Of a stretch of 64,000 nt of DNA, positions 43,423-52,681 are shown piece by piece. A model generated the notes under the pieces. It saw only the letters and a list, made by a program, of their open reading frames with translations, was not told the DNA's origin and searched no databases. A program made the position numbers and the translations under genes. The DNA comes from Asticcacaulis sp. AC402 (GTDB lineage: Bacteria; Pseudomonadota; Alphaproteobacteria; Caulobacterales; Caulobacteraceae), in assembly GCF_000495835.1 (NCBI RefSeq), contig NZ_AWGC01000027.1, positions 30,295 through 94,294 on the forward strand. Reading direction: 5' to 3'. Each line of letters opens with the position of its first letter. Within the stretch, counting starts at the first letter, position 1.

Positions 43423-44829
43423 ATGTGGAAACGGGTTTTGCGGTCGTCGATCGCTTGTGTGATCCTGCTGGCGGCACCCGGTATCAGTGAAGCGGCGCAA
43501 GCAAAGCGCAAACCAACCGCGGCAAAGGCTGCCGCCGCCGAAGGCCATATCGTGCGGGCTATGGCGCTGTCGCAGGCCGGGCAGCCAGCGCAGGCGCTCG
43601 CCGAAGCGCAAGCCGCTGTCCGGGCGAATCCGCGTTCGGCGAAGGCCCTGACGACGCGCGGCTTTATCCTCGCCGAGGCCGGGGACAAGGACGGCGCCCT
43701 GACCGACTTCGCGGCTGCCAAAGTCCTCGATCCGCGTGATGTCCGCAACTACGCGGCCGCCGCCCTTATCTACGCCGACCGAAAGGATTTTCCGCAGGCT
43801 TTGGCAGCCATCAACGCGCTGTTGGAAATCGAGCCGGCCAACCCTCTGGCGCAAATCATGCACGTCAGCCTCTTGCAATCCAGCGGTGACAAGGCACAGG
43901 CCGTGCAACGGGCGCAGGCCTACGCCGCCATGCATCCCGACTCTGTCCCCACGGCTCAGGTCCTGGCCGAGGCCTATACCCATAATGACCAGCACGACAA
44001 GGCGATCGAAGTGGTGCGCGCCACCGTCGCCAAGTCCCCGGACAATGCCGAGTTGCAGGATGATCTGGCGCAGCGTCTGCTGGAATGCAAGGACAAGACG
44101 GTACCCTGCCCTGCCCAGCGTGCGGAGGCGGTCGAAGTGTTTGGCAAGGCAATTGCACTGACGCCGACCGCCGATTTGTATATCGACCGCGCCCAGGCGC
44201 GCCCGCTGTCGGACCGCGACGGCAAGTTCGCCGACCTCAACGCCGCCCTGGTCCTCGAGCCGGCCTCGCAGTTCGCCATTCTGGCCCGCGGCGCAACCTA
44301 TTTCAATTACAAGGAACTGGAAAAAGCGCTGGTCGACGTCGATGCTGCCCTCGCCATCGATCCGACGGATGTCGAAGCCCTGGCGTTGCGGGCACGGATC
44401 TATGACGGTCAGGGCAAGGTCGACGCCCAGCTTCAGGATCTTGACGCGCTGACAGCGCTGTTACCTGACAACGTCCAGCATTTGAACAACGCCTGCTGGC
44501 TGCGGGCAACGCATAAACGGGAACTGGACAGGGCGCTTGCCCAGTGCAACGCCGCGCTGAAGATCGATGCCAGTAATCGTGTCACTCTGGACAGCCGCGC
44601 CCTGGTCCATCTGCAGATGGGAAATTGGGATGAGGCCCTGGCGGACTATAACGCCGCCATGCCGCAACAGTCCTATGCCGTTGCCTTGTACGGCCGCGGC
44701 ATCGCCAAGCTGCGCAAGGGCATGAAAAAGGAAGGCAAGGCCGACCTCACGTCGGCGAAGAAGCTCGACAAGGGCATTGCCAAGACCTTTGCCGGGTACG
44801 GCATCACGCGAAAGCCGAAAAAGAAATAG
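43423..44829 (+). CDS. Exported tetratricopeptide-repeat protein
   Basis: The 468-residue protein has a signal peptide (SSIACVILLAAPGISEAAQA) and at least six TPR-like helical pairs, for example GQPAQALAEAQAAVRANPRSAKALTTRGFIL, KALVDVDAALAIDPTDVEALALRARIYDGQG and GNWDEALADYNAAMPQ. The C-terminus is Lys-rich (GITRKPKKK). TPR arrays mediate protein-protein contacts; no partner is evident. A GC-rich inverted repeat (GGCGGGA..TCCCGCC) just after the stop could terminate transcription. Confidence 0.85.
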   Translation: MWKRVLRSSIACVILLAAPGISEAAQAKRKPTAAKAAAAEGHIVRAMALSQAGQPAQALAEAQAAVRANPRSAKALTTRGFILAEAGDKDGALTDFAAAKVLDPRDVRNYAAAALIYADRKDFPQALAAINALLEIEPANPLAQIMHVSLLQSSGDKAQAVQRAQAYAAMHPDSVPTAQVLAEAYTHNDQHDKAIEVVRATVAKSPDNAELQDDLAQRLLECKDKTVPCPAQRAEAVEVFGKAIALTPTADLYIDRAQARPLSDRDGKFADLNAALVLEPASQFAILARGATYFNYKELEKALVDVDAALAIDPTDVEALALRARIYDGQGKVDAQLQDLDALTALLPDNVQHLNNACWLRATHKRELDRALAQCNAALKIDASNRVTLDSRALVHLQMGNWDEALADYNAAMPQQSYAVALYGRGIAKLRKGMKKEGKADLTSAKKLDKGIAKTFAGYGITRKPKKK

Positions 44830-44946
44830 GCGGGAAAGCGCATCTGAGGAAGCGCCCTCCCGCCCGTTTGCCGCGTCCATCCGGCGGGAAAGACACGACA
44901 ATCTTGAAAATGGGCTGGTGCATCACAGCCCGCGGCAAGACCTCAG

Positions 44947-45159
44947 TTAGTGGGTCCGGTCCTTGGCCTTGTCGGTCCATTCGTCGATCTGGCGCTCCGC
45001 CTCGTCCTGGGCGACGCCATAACGTTCCTGGATCTTGCCGGACAAAATCTTGCGGTTGCCCTCAATGACGTCGAGATCATCATTGGTTAGCTTGCCCCAC
45101 GCCTTCTGGACATTGCCGCGGACCTGGTCCCAGCTGCCTTCGATTCGATCCTTGTTCAT
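44947..45159 (-). CDS. CsbD-family stress protein
   Basis: The 70-residue hydrophilic protein begins MNKDRIEGSWDQVRGNVQKAWGKLTNDDLDVIEG, the defining CsbD sequence, and ends with EAERQIDEW. CsbD proteins are small general-stress proteins of unknown mechanism. AGGAG precedes the ATG by seven bases. Confidence 0.93.
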   Translation of the reverse strand: MNKDRIEGSWDQVRGNVQKAWGKLTNDDLDVIEGNRKILSGKIQERYGVAQDEAERQIDEWTDKAKDRTH

Positions 45160-45300
45160 CGCTAACTCCTGTAAATTCAGTTACTTGATGGAGTTACAGA
45201 CTTACAGTCCCAGGCCTAAAGTTTCGACATCTTACGGTCCGGCTTCCATAAAAAGACCATAAGGCTTCCCAGGATCGGCACCCTTCGTCTGATGATGTAA

Positions 45301-45460
45301 TACCAACCCGCGCAATTCTTGACACACCGCGGGTTGGCAAGGCCGCCAGCGTACGTTTCTGGCCGCCCGAGCTTTTGCGAGGAGCCATGGGGGGCGCCTA
45401 GTCCGGCACTTGAGCTGAAAAAATGCGAATACCAAGAGTCATTCTTTATGAGGCTTGGTA
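45301..45460 (-). mobile_element. MITE-like element, copy 6 (reverse orientation)
   Basis: A 160-bp copy in the opposite orientation, from TACCAACCC to GGCTTGGTA, with exact TAA duplications (45298-45300 and 45461-45463). It has a longer centre (CATGGGGGGCGCCTAGTCCGG) shared with copy 7. Confidence 0.92.
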
Positions 45461-45492
45461 TAAGCGCGCCGAGCTGTCCCGGTTTAAGATTT

Positions 45493-45735
45493 TGAACCAC
45501 GTATGGACACGGATTTCCAGTTCATATGGCCCAGTTCATATGCCAATGACTGCGTAGCTGCATTTTTCCATAGGGGACTCCGATTGGACAGATTGGAGCG
45601 GTATCCGTTTTGATTGAACCAAAGTGCGTCACACTTTATCGGATTGCGCGCTCGCCTTAGGCGCCGTTGCACAGCAGGTTCCGGATGGACCGGAAATTCG
45701 TGTTCAACGGTGTCCATCCGTGGTTCCCTCTGACC
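45493..45735. repeat. Long-spaced inverted repeat (GAACCACG..CGTGGTTC) with AGAGCG copy 7 inside
   Basis: Arms GAACCACGTATGGACACGGATTTCC (about 45493-45517) and GGAAATTCGTGTTC..GTGTCCATCCGTGGTTCC (about 45691-45735) are imperfectly complementary. Between them is a compact AGAGCG repeat at 45596-45653 ending ACACTTTATCGGATTGCGCGCTC. The rest of 45160-45794 holds MITE copy 6 and no gene. Confidence 0.6.
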
Positions 45736-45794
45736 ACTGTTTGCCCTATCCCCGGACCGTGGTAGGGTCACCCCAAAACAAACGGAGGAAAGCC

Positions 45795-47375
45795 ATGAAA
45801 GCCCTTACCCTGCTCATTGCCGGTTTGGCCCTGGCGGGCTGCGCCACCCAGTCTGAGCCAGGCGACATGGTGACGCTGGACTCCGGCGAGGTTCGCGGCG
45901 TTATCGCCGATGGCATAGCATCCTTCAAAGGCATTCCTTATGCCGCACCGCCGGTCGGCAGCCTGCGCTGGCGCGCCCCGCAGCCGGCTGCCAAGTGGTC
46001 AGGCGTGCGCGACGCCGGGGCTTTCGGCGCCGATTGCATGCAAGAGCCCTTCCCAGCCGACGACGCGCCCCTGACCGTCAAACCGGCCGAGGACTGTCTG
46101 TTCGTCAATGTGTGGCGACCGGCTGAAGCCAGGGGAAAACTACCGGTCATCGTTTGGATCTATGGCGGTGGCTTCGTCAATGGCGGCACATCGCCCGCCG
46201 TTTATGACGGTTCGGCCTTCGCCCGCGACGGCGTTATCTATGTCAGCTTCAACTACCGCCTGGGCCACTTCGGCTTTTTCGCCCATCCGGCTCTGACCGC
46301 GGCGGATGCGGCCGGCCAAGCCGATGGGGGCCTGCTTGGCAATTACGGTTATATGGACCAGATCGCCGCCATGCAGTGGGTTCAGCGCAATATTGCGGCC
46401 TTTGGCGGAGATCCGGCCAATGTCACCGTGTTCGGCGAATCAGCCGGCGGTGCCTCGGTGCACAACCTGATGACGTCCGGCGAGTCCAAAAACCTGTTCA
46501 CCCGCGCCATCATTCAGTCCGGCGGCGGGCGTGGCAATCTGATGGGTGCGCGGCGCATCCGCGAAGACCTGCCCAATGCGCCGTCGTCTGAAACCTTGGG
46601 GCTAAACTTTGCCAGAAAGAACGGCATCACCGGCACCGACACCGCCGCCCTGACCGCCCTGCGCGCCCTGCCGGCCCAAACCGTCACCGCAGGCCTGGGA
46701 CTGCATACTATGTACCAGGCCGGCGACACCTATGGCGGGCCGACCATCGACGGCCGCATCGTCGTCGAAGTGCCCCAGGAAGCCTATCTCAATGGTCGCT
46801 ACAACAAGGTACCGGTGATGGTTGGTGCCACACGCGCTGATATCAGCCGCTTTTCGGCCAATAGTTCGTCCGAGGCCTATGCTAGTTTCGGCGTTCATGC
46901 CGAGGCGGCCAAGGCCGCCTACACCGGCGATCTGGCGACCATCAACGCCGATGTCGGCATGGACCGGCTGATGATCGAGCCGGCGCGCTTTGTCGCAACG
47001 ACTTTGGCCGACGACGGCGTCAAGTCATGGCATTTCCGCTTTTCCTATGTCGCCGAATCGCGCGCGACGCAGTGGACGCGCGGCGCCCCCCATGCGTCTG
47101 ACATCCCCTATGTCATGGATACCCTGCCTGGTAAGTACGGTCAGGCCGTAACGCCGAAAGACGCCGCCATGGCCAGGACAGCCCACGCCTATTGGGTCAA
47201 TTTTGCGAAGACGGGCGACCCCAACGGCGCCGGCCTGCCGGTGTGGCCGGTCTATAGTCCGAAGACGGATGACGTGATGGATTTCGCCATGGATGGCCAG
47301 GCCAAGGCCGGTCCCGATCCATGGAAAGCGCGGTTGGACCTCACCGCTGCGATTGCGCCTAGAGCGGGGTTTTGA
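45795..47375 (+). CDS. Type B carboxylesterase/lipase, lipoprotein
   Basis: The ATG at 45795 follows GGAGGAA and gives a lipoprotein signal ending LAGC. The 526-residue alpha/beta hydrolase has the carboxylesterase signatures ASFKGIPYAAPPVGSLRWRAP and the nucleophile elbow GESAGGAS, plus EDCLFVNVWRP. It should hydrolyse carboxylic esters in the periplasm. The reading frame ends inside an AGAGCG repeat: the last residues RAGF and the TGA stop come from the repeat (47361-47375), so the native C-terminus may have been altered by insertion. Confidence 0.9.
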   Translation: MKALTLLIAGLALAGCATQSEPGDMVTLDSGEVRGVIADGIASFKGIPYAAPPVGSLRWRAPQPAAKWSGVRDAGAFGADCMQEPFPADDAPLTVKPAEDCLFVNVWRPAEARGKLPVIVWIYGGGFVNGGTSPAVYDGSAFARDGVIYVSFNYRLGHFGFFAHPALTAADAAGQADGGLLGNYGYMDQIAAMQWVQRNIAAFGGDPANVTVFGESAGGASVHNLMTSGESKNLFTRAIIQSGGGRGNLMGARRIREDLPNAPSSETLGLNFARKNGITGTDTAALTALRALPAQTVTAGLGLHTMYQAGDTYGGPTIDGRIVVEVPQEAYLNGRYNKVPVMVGATRADISRFSANSSSEAYASFGVHAEAAKAAYTGDLATINADVGMDRLMIEPARFVATTLADDGVKSWHFRFSYVAESRATQWTRGAPHASDIPYVMDTLPGKYGQAVTPKDAAMARTAHAYWVNFAKTGDPNGAGLPVWPVYSPKTDDVMDFAMDGQAKAGPDPWKARLDLTAAIAPRAGF

Positions 47376-47474
47376 TGGAATCAAAACCCCGCTCTAAGTT
47401 TTTGTTTTGTCGCGCAATTTATCCGAAAACGGGAGCGCCCGTGCGGTGGCGTCCACTTTATCGGATTGCGCTCT
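47361..47474 (+). repeat. AGAGCG hairpin repeat, copy 8
   Basis: A canonical full copy beginning AGAGCGGGGTTTTGATGG with a perfect hairpin (AGCGGGGTTTTGAT..ATCAAAACCCCGCT) and a T-rich run, ending CGGATTGCGCTCT. Its start lies within the carboxylesterase reading frame. Confidence 0.92.
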
Positions 47475-47548
47475 GAATCAAACTGACCTTGTCCGTCTGA
47501 CTTTGATCTCTTTTGCGCCTCATGCCAATCGACGTTTCTGGGCTAACG

Positions 47549-48358
47549 CTAAAACAGCGCCTTAGCCGCAATGGGCTGGGGGGTGCACCAGCCGCGCTCA
47601 CCCAGATGCGCGGACGAACCGACCAGCTTGTCGTCGATGGACTCGGCATAGAAACCGCCTTGCGTCCGGTCCAGCGTGATGCGCAGAGCGTCGCCATTCT
47701 TCGTCGTCATATTGATCAGGCGGTAGGCGCTGGGGCTAACCTGGGCCTGGCAGCCGATATCAAGGCAGAATGTATCGCGGATCAGCGATTTGTGGGCCGG
47801 ATCGACGAAGCGGAACTGGAACCAGGCCTGTTCGGCCGGGAAGACCGGCGATGGCACGATGGCAATGTAAAACGTTCCGGTCGAGACGGTCTTGGAGCCG
47901 CGGGAAATGGAGGTTTCGCATTTCAGGCTGATTTCCGCCGGCGGCGGCGCCTGAATCACGACGACGGTCGGGGCCGACGATACCGATTCCGCGGGCGACG
48001 GCGGTGCCGACGGTACTGTCAGGATCGGCGCGACATAGCTTGACGCCACGGGTGTGGTGGCGTTGGCGTGAACGGGTTGGGTCGTAGGTGTGGCAGGTCC
48101 GTATTGGGCCGGCGTCAGCGCCTTAGCCATGTCAGGGCTGAGCTGGGTGCTGCTGTTCAAGGCCGTGTAGGGGATGGGCGCGTCCGGCAGCTTCGGCGCT
48201 GGTGCTGCCGGTTTAGGCCTGGGTTTTGGTTTCCTGGCGACCTTGGGTTTGGTTTCCACGTCGCCTTCACCGGTATAGGGATGGCCCGAGCCTTCGGCCC
48301 AGACCGGCGAGGACGTCGCCAGCAAAGCCAGGACCATAAGGACGGTGACAGATTTCAC
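47549..48358 (-). CDS. Secreted Pro-rich hypothetical protein, coupled to ptsH
   Basis: The 269-residue protein has a signal peptide ending SPVWA and then a long low-complexity Pro/Ala/Lys linker (about 25-145, with KPKPRPKPAAPAPKLPDAP). A C-terminal domain of about 120 residues follows with four Cys (LKCETS, DTFCLDIGCQAQ, RGWCTPQP). The start overlaps the ptsH stop (ATGA at 48355-48358). It is a periplasmic protein of unknown function placed in a cytosolic PTS operon. Confidence 0.75.
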   Translation of the reverse strand: MKSVTVLMVLALLATSSPVWAEGSGHPYTGEGDVETKPKVARKPKPRPKPAAPAPKLPDAPIPYTALNSSTQLSPDMAKALTPAQYGPATPTTQPVHANATTPVASSYVAPILTVPSAPPSPAESVSSAPTVVVIQAPPPAEISLKCETSISRGSKTVSTGTFYIAIVPSPVFPAEQAWFQFRFVDPAHKSLIRDTFCLDIGCQAQVSPSAYRLINMTTKNGDALRITLDRTQGGFYAESIDDKLVGSSAHLGERGWCTPQPIAAKALF

Positions 48359-48645
48359 GCCTCTTCCTCGAATTTGCTTTCGACCAGTTGAACCAGGGCC
48401 GCCACCACGGCTTCGGCTTGCGGGCCCAAGGCTTCGATGTCGATGGTCGAGCCTTTCCCAGCCGCCAGCATCAGCAGATCGAGGATCGAATCACCATCGA
48501 CACGGTTGCCATCCTTGGTGACGAAGACGCGCGTGTCGTCGTAACTCGACGCCAGTTTAACGAACTTGGCGGAGGCGCGGGCGTGCAAGCCTTTGTTATT
48601 GCAAATTTCAACCTGGGCGCTGACGGGCACTGCTGTTTCACTCAT
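48355..48645 (-). CDS. ptsH: HPr phosphocarrier protein
   Basis: The 96-residue HPr has the active-site His21 in GLHARASAKF and the regulatory serine region GDSILDLLMLAAGKG (Ser53). The protein accepts phosphate from enzyme I (not in this window) and, through the serine, from HprK, which is encoded 1.2 kb upstream. It lies in the conserved alphaproteobacterial order chvI-chvG-hprK-EIIA-ptsH, a regulatory rather than sugar-transporting PTS. Confidence 0.95.
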   Translation of the reverse strand: MSETAVPVSAQVEICNNKGLHARASAKFVKLASSYDDTRVFVTKDGNRVDGDSILDLLMLAAGKGSTIDIEALGPQAEAVVAALVQLVESKFEEEA

Positions 48646-48761
48646 TGGGGCGGACCTTTCGCCAGGTGCCTGTGTTATTTTCAGGCGAAAACCATGAGCG
48701 AAGGGTTAATGGAAATCAAGAGTTCTGAGCATTCCGTCCGGATCGCAAGAAGATAAGGATT

Positions 48762-48790
48762 TGACCACGAACAGACACGAACTTCAGAAT
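48762..48790 (+). repeat. Single arm of the GACCACGAACAGACACGAAC repeat
   Basis: The same sequence forms the arms of the inverted repeats at 34195-34431 and 62219-62270. No gene is seen in 48646-49059. Confidence 0.65.
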
Positions 48791-48913
48791 TTCAATGACG
48801 TCGTCGCGAAGTCGCATCTTTACAATGATGGCGGCTTCGAAGCAGATTTCGCAGCACCTGAACTATTCGGGCTTTTCCTGTCAAAAAAATCCTGTGATCT
48901 GAGCCCCAACCTT

Positions 48914-49015
48914 AGAGCGGAATGGCTTTAGGTAGAATCGCCATCTCGCTCTAACTTTTTGTTTTGTCGCGCAATTTTTCCGAAAAGTGCTGCACACTTT
49001 ATCGGATTGCGCTCT
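48914..49015 (+). repeat. AGAGCG hairpin repeat, variant copy 9
   Basis: AGAGCGGAATGGC with the alternative hairpin arm GGCTTTAGGTAGAATCGCC and the ending ACACTTTATCGGATTGCGCTCT. It lies between ptsH and the EIIA gene, inside an otherwise conserved operon. Confidence 0.9.
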
Positions 49016-49059
49016 AGAGCCCAAGCACGCCCTGAAGTTCGTGGCCAAGTTTTCTGAAA

Positions 49060-49464
49060 TCAGCTGTCGCCTGACAACACGTAAGACGCCACGGTCACAT
49101 ATTTACGACCGGCCTCCTGGGCATGGCCGACGCAGGCATTCAAGGGCTCATTCTTGCGCAGCGACGCCAGCTTGATCAGCATCGGCAGGTTCAGGCCCGC
49201 AATGACCTCGGCCTTGGTTTGCTCCATCACGGAAATAGCCAGGTTTGACGGGGTGCCGCCGAACATGTCGGTCAGAAGGATAACGCCATCACCCGTGTCA
49301 TTGCGGAACGTCGCTTCCAGGATGTCCTTGCGGCGCTGGCTGACATCGTCTTCCGGCCCGATACAGATCGCGGTAACCTGGGTTTGCGGCCCGACCACAT
49401 GCTCCATGGCAGCGACGAATTCATCCGCCAGCTTGCCATGGGTGACGATCACCAAACCGATCAT
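49060..49464 (-). CDS. PTS EIIA-mannose-type regulatory protein
   Basis: The 134-residue mannose-family EIIA domain begins MIGLVIVTHGKLADEFVAAMEHVVG with the phosphorylated His at residue 9, and contains GVILLTDMFGGTPSNLA. There are no EIIB/C/D partners, so it should act as a phospho-dependent regulator. It lies between hprK and ptsH, with repeat insertions in both flanking gaps. Confidence 0.95.
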   Translation of the reverse strand: MIGLVIVTHGKLADEFVAAMEHVVGPQTQVTAICIGPEDDVSQRRKDILEATFRNDTGDGVILLTDMFGGTPSNLAISVMEQTKAEVIAGLNLPMLIKLASLRKNEPLNACVGHAQEAGRKYVTVASYVLSGDS

Positions 49465-49601
49465 ATTGCGCGTAGCCTCGATACTAAACCCGCGGCGGGA
49501 ATTGGCAATCTAGCCCCGAACGCTTTGCACTGCAAAAAAAGATTTTCTTCTGTCAGCAAAATCCGCGCCAAGACCGCGAGTTGTGCCATTCATGTAACTA
49601 A

Positions 49602-49763
49602 TACCAAGCCTCATAAAGAATGACGCTTGGTATTCGCACTTTTTTTAGCTCAAGCGCCGGACTAGGCGCCCCCCATGGCTCCTCGCAAAAGCTCGGGCGC
49701 CCCAGAAACGTACGCCGTCGCGCTTGCCAACCCACGATGAGTCAAGATTTTCGCGGGTTGGTA
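49602..49763 (+). mobile_element. MITE-like element, copy 7
   Basis: A 162-bp copy with TACCAAGCC and GGGTTGGTA ends and exact TAA duplications (49599-49601 and 49764-49766). It has the longer centre also seen in copy 6. It lies between hprK and the EIIA gene; nothing else is seen in 49465-49851. Confidence 0.92.
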
Positions 49764-49851
49764 TAAGATTGGCAGAGAACCAAGATTAGTATGTAACAAA
49801 GATTGGTACAAAACTAAAATTATTGTGAACAAAACCTGAAAGTTGACGTGA

Positions 49852-50238
49852 TCACGACGAACGCAATCGCGTGATCAGGCGCGGTACCGCCGAAGCCTCA
49901 CGGGGATTGAGGCGCACGGTCGGCAGGGCGTGTCCCAGGATGGGCGTGATCTCGCCGTCAGGTGCCCTGGGTCCTTCGGATTGCGCCAAAACGACCAGGT
50001 AGAGGCGCGTCATGGCGCGAAAGGCGGATGGGTCAGCTTCGGCAGCTGCGGCATAGATGTGGCCGCCGGAAGACCACAGGCATGTGTGATCGTCTGAGAT
50101 CAGAACCAGCCCTTTTTCGACCGCACGCAGGGCCAGGTCGCTCTTGCCGATTCCCGCCGGCCCAAGGATGATCACACCCTTCCAGGCGGACCCGGCGCGC
50201 AGGCTCAGAGTGGTGGCGTGAACAACGAGTTTACTCAT
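49852..50238 (-). CDS. hprK: HPr kinase/phosphorylase, short alphaproteobacterial form
   Basis: I start at the ATG 50236-50238 (MSKLVVHATTLSL). The 128-residue protein has the P-loop GPAGIGKSD (residues 26-34) and LISDDH, but lacks the N-terminal domain of Firmicutes HprK, as is usual in alphaproteobacteria. It phosphorylates HPr on serine. The 178-base gap to chvG shows no further gene. Confidence 0.93.
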   Translation of the reverse strand: MSKLVVHATTLSLRAGSAWKGVIILGPAGIGKSDLALRAVEKGLVLISDDHTCLWSSGGHIYAAAAEADPSAFRAMTRLYLVVLAQSEGPRAPDGEITPILGHALPTVRLNPREASAVPRLITRLRSS

Positions 50239-50416
50239 GGACCTGCGGACCGTAATTGGGTGTCGGGCCAAAAACGTGTCTTGAGACCCCTCCCTATTTC
50301 AATATCTGCTATTTTCTTCAGCCCCAAGGGGTGAAGCAAAATAGAAGATAAGTGAAGACGTGGGGTCACAGACCCCCATAGCTTGCAAAGGCTATACGTC
50401 TGCTTCGCTCACCCAG

Positions 50417-51967
50417 TCACAAGGTGGGTAGTGCGATGTGGAACCTGGCACCCACGACCTTGCCGTCGCCATCCGTCCGGTTCTCTGCCCAGATCCGCCC
50501 ATAATGCGCTTCGACGATTTGACGCGATATCGACAGCCCCAGACCGGAGTTGCGTCCAAAACTGGTGCCCTTGGGCCGCGACGTATAGAACCGCTGGAAA
50601 ATGGTCTCGAGATTGTCGTCGGGTATCCCGGGCCCGTCATCCTCGAACCGGATCAGTACTGGCAAAGCCTGATCGCTGTTCGTCGTCAGGGTCACTCGCA
50701 CCTCGCCGTTCTGCGGCGAGAATGACCGCGCATTGTCGATGACATTGCGAAACACCTGGCCCAGGGGGCCCTCGCGCCCGTTGACCATCGCCTGCGCCCG
50801 TTCGCGCACAAACATCACCTGTGCCTCACCTGGCTTCTGGCCCTGTCGATAAAGCGACACGATGTCCTCCAGCAGCACGCCGACCTCCAGGCGCCTTGGC
50901 GTGTCGCGCGACAGCTCGGCATCCAGCCTTGAAGCATTGGAAATATCGGTGATCAGCCGGTCAAGCCGCCGTACATCCTGATTCACGACGGCCAAAAGCC
51001 GCTCCTTGGCCTTGTCGTCCTTCACCAGATCAAGAGTCTCCAGGGCGCTGCGGATCGAGGTCAGCGGATTCTTGATCTCATGCGATACATCGGCCGCAAA
51101 CCGGTCGATTTCCTCCATCCGCCGCCACAGCGTATCGGTCATGCTTTCCAGCGACCGGGCCAGGGTGCCGATCTCGTCCTTACGCGCTTCCAGGTCCGGC
51201 AGAGAAATGGCGCGCGTATGGCCGGCCCGGACACTGTCCGCCGCCGCCGACAGGCGCTGAATCGGCCGCGATACGAGAAAATTCAACAGCAAGGACGAAA
51301 ACAGCGTCACGCCGAGCGCAACGAGGATGAACGGCACCATGGCCAGTCGCTGGGCCTGCACAATGCTTTCGAAATCATCGCGTTCGATGGTTAGCACACC
51401 CAATACCTGCTTTACCCGGCGCAGGGGCACTGACACCGATACCACCTTGACCCCACGGTCATTGCGTCGCACGGTTGCCACCTCGGCGCCGGCCAGAGCC
51501 ATCATGACTTCCTGACGTAACTCCTTTTCCGCCGCCGCCCGCATGTCGGCCTGCGCCGCCGACTTGTCCTTGGGCGGCGCTTCACCGGGTTTGCGCGCCG
51601 GCGGCAGCTCGGTGACCTCGACCATGTCCATGACGAGGGTCGAGTCGACGATCGGATTGCCCTGCTCGTCATACAGCCGGGCGCGCTGTTCGGCTGGAAT
51701 AAAGCGGGCCAGCAATTGCGAGGCATAATGGGCGTCAAGGGAAGGCTCGGGCACGCCGGTCGTCGCCGCCTGAGCGATGACCTCGCTCATCTGCAAGGCC
51801 TGGGCGGTCAGGGACTCCTTCTGGGCCGTGATCAGGCCCTGGCGCAACTCATTGAGCACCAGTGCGCCGATCACCAGGACCAGCAGGCCGATAATGTTCA
51901 GCCCGAAAATCAGCCGCCCCAGACGCGACTGCCCAAACGGCAGCTTTTTGAACCAGGGCTTCGTCAC
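50417..51967 (-). CDS. chvG: Sensor histidine kinase ChvG
   Basis: The 516-residue kinase has two membrane spans flanking a periplasmic domain (about 45-210), a HAMP linker (VSRPIQRLSAAADSVRAGHTRAI), the dimerisation H-box AADVSHEIKNPLTSIR (His296), and the N and G boxes (NVIDNARSFSP, DDGPGIP, GLGLSISRQIVEAH). ChvG-type kinases respond to acid or envelope stress and phosphorylate ChvI. It starts 3 bases after the chvI stop. Confidence 0.93.
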   Translation of the reverse strand: MTKPWFKKLPFGQSRLGRLIFGLNIIGLLVLVIGALVLNELRQGLITAQKESLTAQALQMSEVIAQAATTGVPEPSLDAHYASQLLARFIPAEQRARLYDEQGNPIVDSTLVMDMVEVTELPPARKPGEAPPKDKSAAQADMRAAAEKELRQEVMMALAGAEVATVRRNDRGVKVVSVSVPLRRVKQVLGVLTIERDDFESIVQAQRLAMVPFILVALGVTLFSSLLLNFLVSRPIQRLSAAADSVRAGHTRAISLPDLEARKDEIGTLARSLESMTDTLWRRMEEIDRFAADVSHEIKNPLTSIRSALETLDLVKDDKAKERLLAVVNQDVRRLDRLITDISNASRLDAELSRDTPRRLEVGVLLEDIVSLYRQGQKPGEAQVMFVRERAQAMVNGREGPLGQVFRNVIDNARSFSPQNGEVRVTLTTNSDQALPVLIRFEDDGPGIPDDNLETIFQRFYTSRPKGTSFGRNSGLGLSISRQIVEAHYGRIWAENRTDGDGKVVGARFHIALPTL

Positions 51968-51970
51968 GCC

Positions 51971-52681
51971 CTAGATCTCGCGATAGCGATAACCGACGCC
52001 ATACAGGGTCTCGATCGAATCGAAAGTGTTATCGACGGCACGAAACTTCTTGCGCATGCGCTTAACGTGGCTGTCGATGGTGCGGTCATCGACATACACC
52101 TGGTCGTCATAGGCTGCGTCCATCAGGTTGTCGCGACTTTTGACAAAGCCAGGGCGCTGGGCCAGGGCGTGCAGCAGCAGGAATTCGGTCACGGTCAGGC
52201 GCACCGGCTTTCCGTCCCAGGTGCATTCGTGGCGGGCCGAATCCATGACCAGCTTGCCGCGTTTTAAGGACTTGGCATTCAACGCCTCGGTCACCTCCGG
52301 CGCCTCGCCCTGATCTACAATGCCCGCACGGCGCAGTACCGCCTTGACGCGCTCCAGCAGCAGGCGCTGCGAGAACGGCTTGTGCATATAATCGTCGGCG
52401 CCCAGGTTGAATCCGAGTACCTCGTCGATCTCGTCGTCCTTGGAGGTCAGGATGATGACCGGAAGGTTCGAGGTGGCGCGAAGCCGGCGCAGCACCTCCA
52501 TCCCATCCATGCGCGGCATCTTCACGTCCAGAATCGCGAGGTCGGGCGGATCCTTTTCCAGGGCGGCCAGGCCGGCGGCGCCGTCATAAAAGGCCTGGAT
52601 GGTATGGCCGCCGGCTTCGAGCGCCAGGGAAACGCTGGTGACAATGTTCTCGTCGTCATCAACCAAGGTAATTCTGGCCAA
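51971..52681 (-). CDS. chvI: OmpR-family response regulator ChvI
   Basis: The 236-residue regulator has a receiver domain with phospho-acceptor Asp52 ([13 protein letters not shown]) and a C-terminal OmpR-type winged helix ([41 protein letters not shown]). It is the first gene of the chvI-chvG-hprK run. Its upstream region carries a tandemly duplicated hairpin (52768-52872). Confidence 0.94.
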   Translation of the reverse strand: MARITLVDDDENIVTSVSLALEAGGHTIQAFYDGAAGLAALEKDPPDLAILDVKMPRMDGMEVLRRLRATSNLPVIILTSKDDEIDEVLGFNLGADDYMHKPFSQRLLLERVKAVLRRAGIVDQGEAPEVTEALNAKSLKRGKLVMDSARHECTWDGKPVRLTVTEFLLLHALAQRPGFVKSRDNLMDAAYDDQVYVDDRTIDSHVKRMRKKFRAVDNTFDSIETLYGVGYRYREI

